Source of the DNA: Vibrio algarum
GTDB lineage: Bacteria; Pseudomonadota; Gammaproteobacteria; Enterobacterales; Vibrionaceae
Assembly: GCF_028204155.1 (NCBI RefSeq)
Contig: NZ_JAQLOI010000001.1
Coordinates: forward strand, 2,852,001-2,916,000
DNA length: 64,000 nt
Direction of reading: 5' to 3'
The notes under the pieces were generated by a model. The model saw only the letters and a list, made by a program, of their open reading frames with translations, did not search any database and was not told the DNA's origin. This document shows, piece by piece, positions 45,704 through 55,572 of this stretch (positions within the stretch are counted from its first letter, which is position 1; every line of letters starts with the position of its first letter). A program made the translations under genes and the position numbers.

Positions 45704-46213
45704 TTATTTAAGCTCTGCTAGTACTTTTTCAGTTAGGTTTGATTCATCATTTGAGTAAAGAAGTATTTGGCTATCAATAACCATATCGTAACCTTCTTTC
45801 TTCGCTATCACTGCCGTCGCTTTTTGAATAACATCAATCATTTGCTGTCTTGATTTAATATCTAAAGACTGCGCTTTTGCCTGATAAGCTTCTTGCTTGA
45901 TTTTACCTTCCGCATTGAGCTGGCTGATTTCGATCTTCAACTTCTGAACGCCTTCTTCACCAAGTAATGCGCCATTTCGTTCGATTTCTTGTCTCTTTGT
46001 TTCCATAGAAGCTTGAAGACGTTCTAGTTCAGCCCTGTCATCTTTTAATGCATCTTGAAGCTTTTTAACAATAGCTTCGCGCTGAGGGAATTTACTGATG
46101 ATATAGCCACTGCTCACATAACCTACTTTCTGTGCTGCTTCTGCTGCATTAGCAAAAAAAGCAGAACTCGCAACAACAAGACTAAGACCAACAGTTCTAA
46201 CTAACTTTTTCAA
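45704..46213 (-). CDS. skp: Periplasmic chaperone Skp (OmpH)
   Basis: Skp is a trimeric, jellyfish-shaped chaperone that carries unfolded outer-membrane proteins to BAM. The 169-residue product has a signal peptide (cleavage near AEA-AQKVG, residue ~26) followed by a mature part that is mostly long charged coiled coil (LKDDRAELERLQASMETKRQ). It lies directly between bamA and lpxD, its universal place. Confidence 0.94.
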   Translation of the reverse strand: MKKLVRTVGLSLVVASSAFFANAAEAAQKVGYVSSGYIISKFPQREAIVKKLQDALKDDRAELERLQASMETKRQEIERNGALLGEEGVQKLKIEISQLNAEGKIKQEAYQAKAQSLDIKSRQQMIDVIQKATAVIAKKEGYDMVIDSQILLYSNDESNLTEKVLAELK

Positions 46214-46225
46214 AATATTTTCCTT

Positions 46226-48640
46226 TTAGAAGGTTCTACCTATTGTGAAAGTGAAGAATTCTTCGTCATCACCTTCATATTTTTCAACTGGTTTTGCTAC
46301 GGAGAATACAAGTGGTCCCATTGGGGACATCCATTGTAACGCTAAACCATAGGATGAGCGATAATTCGTCGGGTCTGAATAATCATAGTAATATTGGTCC
46401 CCATACGAAATATTATCCTCTAAATAATTAAACTCTGTATCCCACACACTCGCCATATCAAAAAAGACACTTGTCCGAACTTGGCTTTGCATCTCATCTG
46501 AAGCAAATGGGGTTGGAACAATCAATTCAATACTTGCGAGAGCAACGGCGTTACCACCAACGGAATCATCCGTCGCTGCATAATTAGGGTTGTTACCCAC
46601 GCCCTCATCGTAGACAGCTTTTGGCCCTGCCGTGTTCGAGCCGAAACCACGAAGTGTTGTAAATCCGCCTGCATAATAGTTTTCATAAAACGGGAACAGG
46701 TTATCATTGCCATCATCTGATGTTCCGTATCCATTACCATAGCCGAGACGTCCTCGAAGTAAAAGAGTGAACTCATGCTTTTTGGTTAAAGGAAAATACT
46801 GGCGGACATCATATTGAGCTTTGAAGTACTGCACGTCTGAACCTGGCACGGTTGCTTTATATGATGCTCTTTGATGATTACCCGCCGTAGGGAAATATCC
46901 TCGGTTTAGATTATTACGCGTCCATGTCAGAGTAATATCAAAATCATCCACGTTCAATTCACCAGAACTACTAATATTCGCTTCCTGAGCTTTTAAAAAC
47001 TGCTCAATCTGAACATAAGAATCTAGGTTAGAGATTGTATTGTGGGTATAACCGAGTCCAATTTCAAAAAAGTTAAGTTCATCGAAAGGGAAACCCCAAG
47101 TCAAACTGCCACCATAGCTTTCGTTGGTATAGTCAACGATTCCAGCTTCTGATGCTTCGAATTCGTTATAGAAAACTTTACCACCCATACTCACTCCATC
47201 GAGGTTCCAATATGGGTCTCGATATTCTAGGGTAACGTTTTTCTGATAGTCATTCGTCATCGCATTGATACCTACGCGATTACCAGTACCCGCAAAGTTA
47301 TCTTGCTGCAAACCTACTTGGAAACTAATACCAGACTCAGTACCATAACCAACACCAAAGTTGATGCTTCCGGAGTTTGCTTCTTTTACTGAATAAACTA
47401 AATCCACTTGATCATCGGTACCAGGAACACGGACGGTTTGTACGTTTACCGTTTCGAAAAAGCCTAATCGATTTAATCGAGACTTACTGGTTTCTATCGC
47501 TTTAGAATTTAACCAACTGCCTTCCATTTGACGCATTTCGCGTCGCAAAACTTCATCTTTTGTCGAATTATTACCGGTAAAGCGAATATCTCTTACATAA
47601 ATACGATTACCCGCTTCGACATTAATGGTTAGGTTTACCGTTTGGTTTTCATCATCAAATTCTGGCTGTGTAAAAACATTTGGATAAGCATAACCTGCCT
47701 CTCCCATGGTTTTTTTAACGTTTTCTTCAAGCCCAGTGACAAGAGCACCGTTATACAAATCACCATCTTCAAATGGTACCATTTTCTCAAATTCAGACTC
47801 TTTACCTATTAGCTCACCTTTAAATCTTACGTTTTCAATCGTGTAAGGCTTGCCTTCGTCTAAATTTAAAGTGATATATACGCCTTTCTTATCTGGCGAG
47901 ATCGCTACTTGAGTAGCATCTACTTTAAACTTCAAATAACCTTGGTTTAGGTAAAAAGATTGTAATGCTTCTAAGTCAGCCGCCAACACTTGTTTTTGGT
48001 ACTTGTCATCAGCAAGAAAGTTCCACCAAGATACATCCACATTCAAATCGAAGCGAGAGACTAACTCTTCATCTTCAAAAACCTCATTTCCGATAAAGTT
48101 AATCTGTTGAATTTTTGCAGAAACGCCTTCAGAAAACACAAACTTAAGATCGGCGCGGTTTCTTGGGAGTGGTGTAACAACGGCCTGAACGGTCGCATTA
48201 TATTTACCAACACTGTAATAGAAGTCTTCTAACCCTTTTTCTATTTGACTCAAGGCTGTGCGATCGAGAGCTTCGCCAACCCTAACACCTGAAGCGTCTA
48301 AGTTTTGCTGTAGCTGTTCATCTTTAATGGCACTATTTCCAGAAAATGAAACATTGGCTACCGTAGGCCTTTCTTTCACTTGAACAACAAGCACATCTTC
48401 ATCTCTAAGCACTTTGACATTCTCAAAGTTACCAGAGCTGTATAGCGCTTTTATGATATCGGACACATCTTGCTGGTCTATATTGTCGCCAACACGAACG
48501 GGAATTCGCAACAAGGCTGCACCGAGTGCTACGCGTTGTAACCCTTCTACTTTGATATCTTTTACAGTGAACTGCTCTGCGCTACTCACCGTTGAACTTG
48601 CGACTAGAAGAGTAGCGAGTAGTAATTGCTTAATTGCCAT
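46226..48640 (-). CDS. bamA: Outer membrane protein assembly factor BamA
   Basis: BamA is the central beta-barrel of the machine that folds outer-membrane proteins. The 804-residue precursor has a signal peptide (about 21 residues), five POTRA domains (roughly 22-420) and a 16-strand barrel containing the conserved VRGF-type motif, here TLRGFGSNTAG, and ending in a C-terminal phenylalanine (GRTF). Its accessory lipoprotein BamC is encoded at 12 kb, BepA at 16 kb and Skp next door. I looked for a sigma-E promoter upstream without a clear hit. Confidence 0.97.
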   Translation of the reverse strand: MAIKQLLLATLLVASSTVSSAEQFTVKDIKVEGLQRVALGAALLRIPVRVGDNIDQQDVSDIIKALYSSGNFENVKVLRDEDVLVVQVKERPTVANVSFSGNSAIKDEQLQQNLDASGVRVGEALDRTALSQIEKGLEDFYYSVGKYNATVQAVVTPLPRNRADLKFVFSEGVSAKIQQINFIGNEVFEDEELVSRFDLNVDVSWWNFLADDKYQKQVLAADLEALQSFYLNQGYLKFKVDATQVAISPDKKGVYITLNLDEGKPYTIENVRFKGELIGKESEFEKMVPFEDGDLYNGALVTGLEENVKKTMGEAGYAYPNVFTQPEFDDENQTVNLTINVEAGNRIYVRDIRFTGNNSTKDEVLRREMRQMEGSWLNSKAIETSKSRLNRLGFFETVNVQTVRVPGTDDQVDLVYSVKEANSGSINFGVGYGTESGISFQVGLQQDNFAGTGNRVGINAMTNDYQKNVTLEYRDPYWNLDGVSMGGKVFYNEFEASEAGIVDYTNESYGGSLTWGFPFDELNFFEIGLGYTHNTISNLDSYVQIEQFLKAQEANISSSGELNVDDFDITLTWTRNNLNRGYFPTAGNHQRASYKATVPGSDVQYFKAQYDVRQYFPLTKKHEFTLLLRGRLGYGNGYGTSDDGNDNLFPFYENYYAGGFTTLRGFGSNTAGPKAVYDEGVGNNPNYAATDDSVGGNAVALASIELIVPTPFASDEMQSQVRTSVFFDMASVWDTEFNYLEDNISYGDQYYYDYSDPTNYRSSYGLALQWMSPMGPLVFSVAKPVEKYEGDDEEFFTFTIGRTF

Positions 48641-48735
48641 ACCGGTTCTGACTATTCCTTGATACTTCTGATTGCTTTCTGCTTGTTTATATTCCTAAGA
48701 AAAACCCTAAGTCTTTAATCTTGAGCCTTTCTATG

Positions 48736-50094
48736 TCACAAACGCATAAAATCATTAAAAACAGCTATCGCCATAAGGGAGAAAATAATTGCCCCACCAA
48801 CGCGAAAGCCCATTTCCTGTATTTTTTCTGGTACAGGTTTTCGTATAACAGCTTCAATAGCATAAAATAACAAATGGCCACCATCCAAAATAGGTAATGG
48901 CATCAAATTAATAATGCCTAAGTTCACACTTATAAGAGCTAAAAACCCTAGGAAGTAAACCAGACCATAATCCGCAGTTGCTCCAGCGCCTTTTGCAATA
49001 GAAATAGGACCGCTTAAGTTATTTAAACCTACATCACCTACAATAAGCTTCTTAAGCATGCTAAATGTGAGCACAATGACTTGCTCTGTTTTTTCAACCG
49101 CCTTACCAATAGACTCAAATACACCATACTGTAAATCAAATCTGTATTCTTCTGGCCAATCCGCTACTTTTGGCCCAATGCCGGCATAGCCTATAACCTG
49201 ACCATTGGCCAACTCTTTACTTGCAGGTGTCAATTGCAATGACCTCGACACACCTTCGCGTTCGACGACTAACTCTAGCATCTGGTTAGGTGACGACATA
49301 ATAGCATCGACTACTTCTTGCCACTCTTGAATAGCTATAGCGTTGATTGAAATTATCTTATCTCCAACTTCCACTCCAGCCGACTGCGCTGCACTAGCAT
49401 CAGAAATATGAGCGACAGAGGTAAAAATCTCTGGTCGATAAGGTAAGAAGCCCAAAGTTTGCATCGCTGACTCGTTCTCAGGATCATAACTCCAGTTTCT
49501 TAAATCTAGTATTTTGGTCTCTTCTGTTCCATATCCATCTGCAGGGACAAGGGTGACAACCATCTGGTCATCACCGATATGAGAAATTATTCCCATATTG
49601 ACCGATTCCCAGTCAAGAGTTTTGGTACCCGATATAGAAGTCAGCTCCATACCGGGCTCTATTCCTGCTTGGGCAACAATAGAATTAGGGGCTACCTCAC
49701 CGATAACGGGCTTAACCGCAGGAACACCAATCAGAAAAACTAACCAGTATGCAAATATCGCGAATAAGAAATTAAACAACGGTCCCGCAGATACAATTGC
49801 GGTTCTTTGCCATAGTGGTTTACGGTCAAAAGCATACTGTTGCATCGATTCTGGTATATTATCTACCCGGCCATCGAGCATTTTCACATATCCGCCCAAA
49901 GGGATAGCCGATAAACTATACTCGGTGCCATCTGCACCCGTTTTTTTCCAGAGTGGTTTACCAAAACCGATGGAGAATTTTTCTACTTTTACTTCACACT
50001 TACGTGCAACCCAAAAGTGACCGAACTCATGTACAGCAACTAAAATGCCTAAGGCAATTATAAAGCTGCCAAAATTCCATAAAATGTCATTCAT
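48736..50094 (-). CDS. rseP: Sigma-E factor regulatory site-2 protease RseP
   Basis: RseP is an inner-membrane zinc protease that makes the second cut in the anti-sigma factor RseA, releasing sigma-E under envelope stress. The 452-residue protein has the metal motif HEFGH (His22, Glu23, His26) in the first membrane helix, two PDZ domains (about 125-215 and 220-310), and the third ligand region PLPILDGGHL. Its start overlaps the dxr stop by 4 bp; bamA follows 95 bp later. Confidence 0.96.
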   Translation of the reverse strand: MNDILWNFGSFIIALGILVAVHEFGHFWVARKCEVKVEKFSIGFGKPLWKKTGADGTEYSLSAIPLGGYVKMLDGRVDNIPESMQQYAFDRKPLWQRTAIVSAGPLFNFLFAIFAYWLVFLIGVPAVKPVIGEVAPNSIVAQAGIEPGMELTSISGTKTLDWESVNMGIISHIGDDQMVVTLVPADGYGTEETKILDLRNWSYDPENESAMQTLGFLPYRPEIFTSVAHISDASAAQSAGVEVGDKIISINAIAIQEWQEVVDAIMSSPNQMLELVVEREGVSRSLQLTPASKELANGQVIGYAGIGPKVADWPEEYRFDLQYGVFESIGKAVEKTEQVIVLTFSMLKKLIVGDVGLNNLSGPISIAKGAGATADYGLVYFLGFLALISVNLGIINLMPLPILDGGHLLFYAIEAVIRKPVPEKIQEMGFRVGGAIIFSLMAIAVFNDFMRL

Positions 50095-51299
50095 AGTGAA
50101 CGTTCTCTAATCACTTCTCGAGCAAGATTGCGAGCCATTCTATCTAGCTCAAGCAAGCTTTCCAAGTTATCTGTAATCAGTTGCTGCGATTGTGAGCAAA
50201 CCTTGGAAAGTACTCGTTCATTGACAACAGCAATATCGGTAAAGTTCAGTTGATTATTCAAAAATGCGCTGACTGCTATTTCGTTTGCTGCATTTATCGC
50301 CGTTGTCGCATGCTGTCCTTCATAACAAGCCTCTATAGCCAACTTCAAACAAGGATATCGAGCATAATCTGGTTCTAGAAACGTCAACTCACCAACTTTA
50401 GTAAAATCAAGCGGGGCAACGCCAGAAGATATTCTTTCAGGGTATGACATCGTTAACGCGATAGGAGTACACATATCTGGTTCTCCCATTTGAGCTAAAA
50501 CAGACCCATCTCTGTATTGAACCATAGAGTGAATAACAGATTGAGGATGGATAATGACTTTTAACTGCTCGCGTTGGCAATTAAACAACCACTTTGCTTC
50601 AATGAACTCTAATCCTTTATTCATCATAGTAGCGGAATCAACAGAAATTTTTGGCCCCATGGACCAGTTTGGGTGTGCTATCGCCTGCTCTGGAGTAACT
50701 AATTGAAGTTTATCTACATCAGTATAACGAAATGGCCCACCAGAACCGGTCAATAAAATAGTATCAATCCCATACTTATCTAGATCACATCGGCCAACAC
50801 TTTTTTGAACAAGCTCAGGCAAACACTGAAAAATAGCATTATGTTCGCTATCAACGGGTAGTAGTTCTGCACCATATTGTTCGACCGCTTCAATGAACAA
50901 CCGCCCGGACATCACCAATGCTTCTTTGTTTGCGAGTAATATACGCTTTCCGGCCTTTACAGCGGCCATTGTGGGAACCAATCCAGCTGCGCCAACGATA
51001 GCCGCCATAACGCTATCTACTTCATCTAAAGAAGCAACGAAACTAAGTCCTTGCTCTCCGGCAACGACTTCAGTCGCTAGATTTAATGATTTGAGTTCTT
51101 TCTCTAATAAATGTGCAGCATTGTGATCTGACATTGCCGCAAATTTGGGCTTCCATTTAATACAGAGCGCCTTCATAGCTTCTACATTGGTACCTGCGCT
51201 AAGCGCTATAACAGAAAACTTTTCTGGGTTTTCAGAGATAACCTTAAGTGTACTGCTGCCAATTGAACCTGTGGCACCCAAAATCGTAATGTTTTGCAT
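50091..51299 (-). CDS. dxr: 1-deoxy-D-xylulose 5-phosphate reductoisomerase
   Basis: Dxr (IspC) makes methylerythritol phosphate, the first committed step of the MEP isoprenoid pathway, which feeds UppS next door. The 402-residue protein has the NADPH loop ILGATGSIGSSTL (residues 5-17), LANKEALVMSG, the metal site LLPVDSEHNAIFQCL and GSGGPFR, and the lid with HPNWSMGPKISVDSATMMNKGLE split over the mid-region. The ATG at 51299 is preferred to the TTG just before it; neither has a clear ribosome site. Confidence 0.95.
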   Translation of the reverse strand: MQNITILGATGSIGSSTLKVISENPEKFSVIALSAGTNVEAMKALCIKWKPKFAAMSDHNAAHLLEKELKSLNLATEVVAGEQGLSFVASLDEVDSVMAAIVGAAGLVPTMAAVKAGKRILLANKEALVMSGRLFIEAVEQYGAELLPVDSEHNAIFQCLPELVQKSVGRCDLDKYGIDTILLTGSGGPFRYTDVDKLQLVTPEQAIAHPNWSMGPKISVDSATMMNKGLEFIEAKWLFNCQREQLKVIIHPQSVIHSMVQYRDGSVLAQMGEPDMCTPIALTMSYPERISSGVAPLDFTKVGELTFLEPDYARYPCLKLAIEACYEGQHATTAINAANEIAVSAFLNNQLNFTDIAVVNERVLSKVCSQSQQLITDNLESLLELDRMARNLAREVIRERSL

Positions 51300-51371
51300 C
51301 AAAAAGAAACCGTTCTGAATAGAGTAGTAAGTAGATTACTCAAGAGGCCGTTAGAATACCTCTTAAGCAGA

Positions 51372-52214
51372 CTAAATTGTGAAATAGAGCAGTGTAAACA
51401 CAGGGAAAGCAGCAGTTAAGCTGTCAATTCGATCCAATACACCACCATGCCCCGGTATAATATTGCTGCTGTCTTTAATCCCAGAAACTCGTTTCAGCAT
51501 ACTTTCAACAAGATCACCGAGAACCGAAATAATTACCGTAACCAGTGTGATAATAACCATACTAGTAAAGCTTGAAAAATGAATATCAAAGAATGAAGCG
51601 GTTAGCCAACCTACAACTAGCGCAACAACAATACCACCGACAAGCCCTTCAATCGTTTTATTAGGACTGACATTTGGGGCCATTTTATGTTTACCAAATG
51701 CTTTACCCGCAAAATAAGCACCGCTATCTGCAGCCCACACAAGTAAACAAACGAACAATACCAGTTTAGAACCGTGGTAAGGTTCAATTTCGATATTCTG
51801 AGCCCGTAAAATAAGCAGACTCCAAAAGAAAGGCAAAATAGTCAACACGCCAAATAATTGGCGTAAAAATTTAGAGTCTTGCCAATAATTGGTCGACTTA
51901 GGAAAAGTAATCGCCAGAGCACTAGCAACCAACCACCAGATTGAAGCGACAACCAACAAGCTCACATGAGATAGAGTCAGTTGATTTAAGCTATCAACGT
52001 CAGAAGGCATTAACCAATAACTGATCGCCAAACAGGCTATCGTCGGGATCATTGCAAGGTAGCGGGATTTGCTACCGACAAACTGAGCCCATTCCCAAAA
52101 TGCTAAGAGAGTAATACCCGTGACAACCAATAAAAAAAGAGGTAAAGGAAGTTCAAAAATAGCCAACACTGCTAAAGGGGCAAGTATTAACGCTGTAATT
52201 ATTCGTTGTTTCAA
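51372..52214 (-). CDS. cdsA: Phosphatidate cytidylyltransferase
   Basis: CdsA makes CDP-diacylglycerol from phosphatidic acid and CTP, the branch point of phospholipid synthesis. The 280-residue inner-membrane protein has about eight helices and the C-terminal family signature with SMLKRVSGIKDSSNIIPGHG (residues ~238-257) and DRIDS. It lies 16 bp after uppS and upstream of dxr, the usual order. Confidence 0.95.
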   Translation of the reverse strand: MKQRIITALILAPLAVLAIFELPLPLFLLVVTGITLLAFWEWAQFVGSKSRYLAMIPTIACLAISYWLMPSDVDSLNQLTLSHVSLLVVASIWWLVASALAITFPKSTNYWQDSKFLRQLFGVLTILPFFWSLLILRAQNIEIEPYHGSKLVLFVCLLVWAADSGAYFAGKAFGKHKMAPNVSPNKTIEGLVGGIVVALVVGWLTASFFDIHFSSFTSMVIITLVTVIISVLGDLVESMLKRVSGIKDSSNIIPGHGGVLDRIDSLTAAFPVFTLLYFTI

Positions 52215-52230
52215 ATGCGTTACCTTAAAT

Positions 52231-52980
52231 TTATTCCATTAAAGCTTTTATCTGTTCGCCAGTACAACCGAACCTTCTTTCTCGACTGACAAACCAAGAG
52301 ACAGCGTCCACTAATCTATCTTCATCAAAATCTGGCCAAAAAACGTCGGTAAAATACATTTCAGCGTAAGCTAGTTGCCAAAGCATAAAATTACTAATCC
52401 TACACTCGCCACTGGTTCGAATAAGCAAGTCGACTGCTGGTAAATCAGACATAGTCAGTTCAGATGCAAATAGCTCTTCAGTAATATCACTGGGCTGCAA
52501 CGCGCCCTCTTGAACCTTCGACGCTATTGATTTTGCAGCTTCTGTTATATCCCACTTACCACCATAGTTGGCGGCTATATTCACAACCATACCAGTATTT
52601 CCAGCCGTTAGCGTTTCCGCTTCCGCTATTTTTGTCTGTAAATTAGCATTAAACTGGCTAACGTTACCAATTACACGCAATTGCAGGTTGTTCTTATGCA
52701 GTTTTTTAACTTCTCTCGTCAAAGCCGAAATGAAAAGATCCATAAGTAGGTTCACTTCTTCTTCCGGTCTACGCCAGTTTTCACTGCTAAAAGCGAACAT
52801 AGTAATAGCTTTAACACCTAACTTTGCTGCACCTTTTATTGTTTTCCTTACGGCTTTAGCACCGGCTCTATGACCAAAAACTCGAGGCTTACCTCGTTCT
52901 TTTGCCCAACGGCCATTGCCGTCCATAATAACGGCGATGTGTTTTGGTAAATGAGATGAGGAAACTTGAATATCAGGCAT
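52231..52980 (-). CDS. uppS: Undecaprenyl diphosphate synthase (cis-prenyltransferase)
   Basis: UppS builds the C55 carrier lipid for peptidoglycan and O-antigen. The 249-residue enzyme has HIAVIMDGNGRWAKERG (residues ~14-30) with the catalytic Asp, FGHRAGAKAVR, FSSENW and the late RTSGECRISNFMLWQLAY segment; the Ser of SGE differs from the usual Gly but looks like normal Vibrio variation. It precedes cdsA and follows frr. Confidence 0.96.
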   Translation of the reverse strand: MPDIQVSSSHLPKHIAVIMDGNGRWAKERGKPRVFGHRAGAKAVRKTIKGAAKLGVKAITMFAFSSENWRRPEEEVNLLMDLFISALTREVKKLHKNNLQLRVIGNVSQFNANLQTKIAEAETLTAGNTGMVVNIAANYGGKWDITEAAKSIASKVQEGALQPSDITEELFASELTMSDLPAVDLLIRTSGECRISNFMLWQLAYAEMYFTDVFWPDFDEDRLVDAVSWFVSRERRFGCTGEQIKALME

Positions 52981-53022
52981 AATTATAATTTGATGAGTGT
53001 TGTAGGTTCAAAATAATAGCAT

Positions 53023-53055
53023 AAAAAAACGCTGGGCTGCAAGCACAGCGTTTTA
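53023..53055 (-). terminator. Terminator of frr
   Basis: On the minus strand AAAACGCTG pairs with CAGCGTTTT around an 11-nt loop, followed by a T-run; it separates frr from uppS. Confidence 0.8.
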
Positions 53056-53075
53056 GCCACTCAAGGAAGTAAAAA

Positions 53076-53633
53076 TTATACTTCCATTAAATCTTTTTCT
53101 TTTGCTGCAAGAACATCATCAACGTTCTTCACCGCGGCATCAGTCAATTTTTGAATATCGTCTTGCGCTTTACGATCTTCATCTTCTGAAATATCTTTAT
53201 CTTTTAACAAACCCTTTAAATCACCGTTAGCATCACGACGAATATTACGGATTGCAACTCGCCCACCTTCGGCTTCTGCACGAACAATCTTAACTAGATC
53301 GCGACGACGCTCTTCCGTTAATGGTGGAAGTGGAACGCGGATAACGGTACCTGCAGACATAGGGTTCAATCCAAGGTCAGACTTCATAATTGCTTTTTCA
53401 ATTAATGGTGTCAATTCCTTATCAAACACTGTAATAGCCAAAGTACGTGCATCTTCCGCAACAACGTTAGCAACTTGATTCAATGGTGTTGGTGCACCAT
53501 AGTACTCAACAGAAATACCAGAAAGTATGCTCGGGTGTGCACGGCCAGTACGTACTTTACTAAGGGTGTTTTTTAGCGCTTCAACACTTTTTTCCATGCG
53601 CTCTTGCGCGTCTTTTTTGATTTCGTTAATCAC
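53076..53633 (-). CDS. frr: Ribosome recycling factor
   Basis: RRF, with EF-G, splits the post-termination ribosome. The 185-residue product equals the E. coli length, with a long three-helix bundle and the conserved SKVRTGRAHPSIL stretch (residues ~25-37) and GTVIRVPLPPLTEERR hinge region. It lies 35 bp after pyrH in the rpsB-tsf-pyrH-frr order found in most bacteria. Confidence 0.97.
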   Translation of the reverse strand: MINEIKKDAQERMEKSVEALKNTLSKVRTGRAHPSILSGISVEYYGAPTPLNQVANVVAEDARTLAITVFDKELTPLIEKAIMKSDLGLNPMSAGTVIRVPLPPLTEERRRDLVKIVRAEAEGGRVAIRNIRRDANGDLKGLLKDKDISEDEDRKAQDDIQKLTDAAVKNVDDVLAAKEKDLMEV

Positions 53634-53668
53634 GTTTTCACCTTAAACTTTTAACTAATTTGAATGAA

Positions 53669-54400
53669 TTATTCAGCGTTACTAATTAGAGTGCCTTCTT
53701 CTTCACCCATCACCACGCGACGAAGCGCGCCTGGTTTATTCATATTAAACACGCGGATTGGCATTTTATGATCACGTGCCAATGTAAATGCCGCAAGATC
53801 CATTACTTTCAATTCTTTTTCAAGAACTGCACTGTAAGAAAGCTTATCATACAGTTCCGCATCTGGGTTTGCTACTGGGTCTGCTGTAAATACGCCATCA
53901 ACTTTCGTCGCTTTTAAAACCACGTCGGCTTCTATCTCTATTCCGCGTAAACATGCAGCTGAATCTGTAGTAAAAAATGGGTTACCTGTACCTGCTGAGA
54001 AAATAACAACTCTACCTTGGCGTAATTGAGCAATAGCGTCAGCCCAATTGTAATCATCACATACGCCTTTAAGAGGAATAGCCGACATTACACGAGCATC
54101 AACATATGCACGGTGCAACGCATCGCGCATTGCTAGGCCGTTCATTACTGTCGCTAACATTCCCATGTGGTCACCAACAACGCGATTCATACCAGCTTCA
54201 GCAAGCCCAGCGCCGCGGAATAAATTACCGCCACCGATAACTAAACCGACTTGAACACCCAACTCGACTAATTCTTTCACCTCTTGAGCCATACGTTCAA
54301 GAATTGTAGGGTCAATGCCAAAGCCTTCTTCGCCTTGAAGTGCTTCACCGCTAAGTTTTAATAGAATACGTTGATATGCTGGTTTTGGGTTTGTTGTCAT
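53669..54400 (-). CDS. pyrH: UMP kinase
   Basis: PyrH phosphorylates UMP to UDP and is a hexamer regulated by GTP and UTP; it uses the UMP that the salvage enzyme Upp also makes. The 243-residue amino-acid-kinase-fold protein shows ILLKLSGEAL (residues 12-21), VIGGGNLFRG, the STGTGNPFFTTD-like SAGTGNPFFTTDSAA and LKATKVDGVFTADP motifs. GGAAGG precedes its ATG. It lies about 160 bp after tsf, past a terminator. Confidence 0.97.
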   Translation of the reverse strand: MTTNPKPAYQRILLKLSGEALQGEEGFGIDPTILERMAQEVKELVELGVQVGLVIGGGNLFRGAGLAEAGMNRVVGDHMGMLATVMNGLAMRDALHRAYVDARVMSAIPLKGVCDDYNWADAIAQLRQGRVVIFSAGTGNPFFTTDSAACLRGIEIEADVVLKATKVDGVFTADPVANPDAELYDKLSYSAVLEKELKVMDLAAFTLARDHKMPIRVFNMNKPGALRRVVMGEEEGTLISNAE

Positions 54401-54508
54401 GGAGTTTACCTTCCAATATAAAGTTATTGATTAACTGTCATGAATTAGCGCTTTAAACACGCTATATTTCAAACTCTAATTCATCACAGCTAAATTTTTC
54501 TATATTCA

Positions 54509-54541
54509 TAAAAAGACCGTAGCCAAGGCCACGGTCTTTTT
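54509..54541 (-). terminator. Terminator of the rpsB-tsf operon
   Basis: AAAAAGACCGT pairs with ACGGTCTTTTT, with an inner GCC/GGC pairing, just after the tsf stop. Confidence 0.9.
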
Positions 54542-54561
54542 CAATGCGACTACATCAGGGA

Positions 54562-55407
54562 TTACCCTTTTTGTACCGCAGCAACTTCGTCAGCAAAGCT
54601 CATTTCTTGAGCTTTCTCGATGCCTTCACCAACTTCTAAACGTACAAAGTTAGAAACTGAAGCACCTTTTTCTTTCAGCATATCACCTACAGTTTTCTTA
54701 GGTTCCATGATGAATGCTTGACCAGTTAGAGAGATTTCGCCAGTGAATTTCTTCATACGGCCGACAACCATTTTCTCAGCGATTGCTTCTGGTTTGCCTT
54801 CATTCATTGCGATTTCAACTTGAACCGCTTTCTCTTTTTCAACTACGTCAGCTGGTACGTCTTCAGGGTTAACAAACTCTGGCTTAGAAGCAGCAACGTG
54901 CATTGCAACGTGCTTAAGAGTCTCTTCTTCTGCAGAACCTGCAACAACAACACCGATGCGCTCACCGTGACGGTAAGAAGCTAGTTGAGCACCTTCAATG
55001 TACTCTACACGACGGATACTGATGTTCTCACCAATTTTAGCAACAAGAGCGATACGAGCATCTTCAAACTTAGCTTGAAGAGCAGCAGCGTCTAATTTTT
55101 CAGCTACAGCAGCATCAGCAACTTCGTTAGCAAATGCTAGGAAGTTGCCATCTTTTGCTACAAAGTCAGTTTGACAGTTAACTTCTAGAAGTGCCGCAAC
55201 ACCATCAGCTTGTTTGATGATGATAGTACCTTCAGCAGCAACATTACCGGCTTTTTTAGCCGCTTTTGCTGCGCCACTTTTACGCATGTTTTCGATCGCT
55301 AGTTCAATATCAGCGTTCGCTTCAACAAGCGCTTTTTTACATTCCATCATGCCAGCGCCAGTGCGCTCGCGAAGTTCTTTAACTAGAGCAGCAGTTACAG
55401 TTGCCAT
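54562..55407 (-). CDS. tsf: Elongation factor Ts
   Basis: EF-Ts exchanges GDP for GTP on EF-Tu. The 281-residue protein has the N-terminal helical domain with LVKELRERTGAGMMECKKAL (residues 9-28), the core with VNCQTDFVAKDGNF and its contacts to EF-Tu, and the C-terminal module. It lies 165 bp after rpsB, separated by a hairpin that may reduce read-through from rpsB. Confidence 0.97.
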   Translation of the reverse strand: MATVTAALVKELRERTGAGMMECKKALVEANADIELAIENMRKSGAAKAAKKAGNVAAEGTIIIKQADGVAALLEVNCQTDFVAKDGNFLAFANEVADAAVAEKLDAAALQAKFEDARIALVAKIGENISIRRVEYIEGAQLASYRHGERIGVVVAGSAEEETLKHVAMHVAASKPEFVNPEDVPADVVEKEKAVQVEIAMNEGKPEAIAEKMVVGRMKKFTGEISLTGQAFIMEPKKTVGDMLKEKGASVSNFVRLEVGEGIEKAQEMSFADEVAAVQKG

Positions 55408-55442
55408 TCTCTATTCCTCAGTCTATTCAGGATAAGATACAA

Positions 55443-55471
55443 ATCAGGGGCCTAAATTATTGGCCCCTGAT
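55443..55471 (-). terminator. Attenuating hairpin between rpsB and tsf
   Basis: ATCAGGGGCC pairs perfectly with GGCCCCTGAT across a 9-nt loop, followed by TTTG on the minus strand, so probably a partial terminator. Confidence 0.75.
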
Positions 55472-55572
55472 GCTAACTATAACTTAGTTAATGTTTAAAG
55501 CGTGTTTCAGAAATAAAATTCCTTTAAAACCCCAGCTTTACAAAAACTAAGTTTAACGTCAGAAGTCCGCTA

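Noticed and set aside
48641..48735. Sigma-E promoter before bamA
   Set aside because: Expected from E. coli, but no GGAACTT-like box with proper spacing to a TCAAA-like box was seen.
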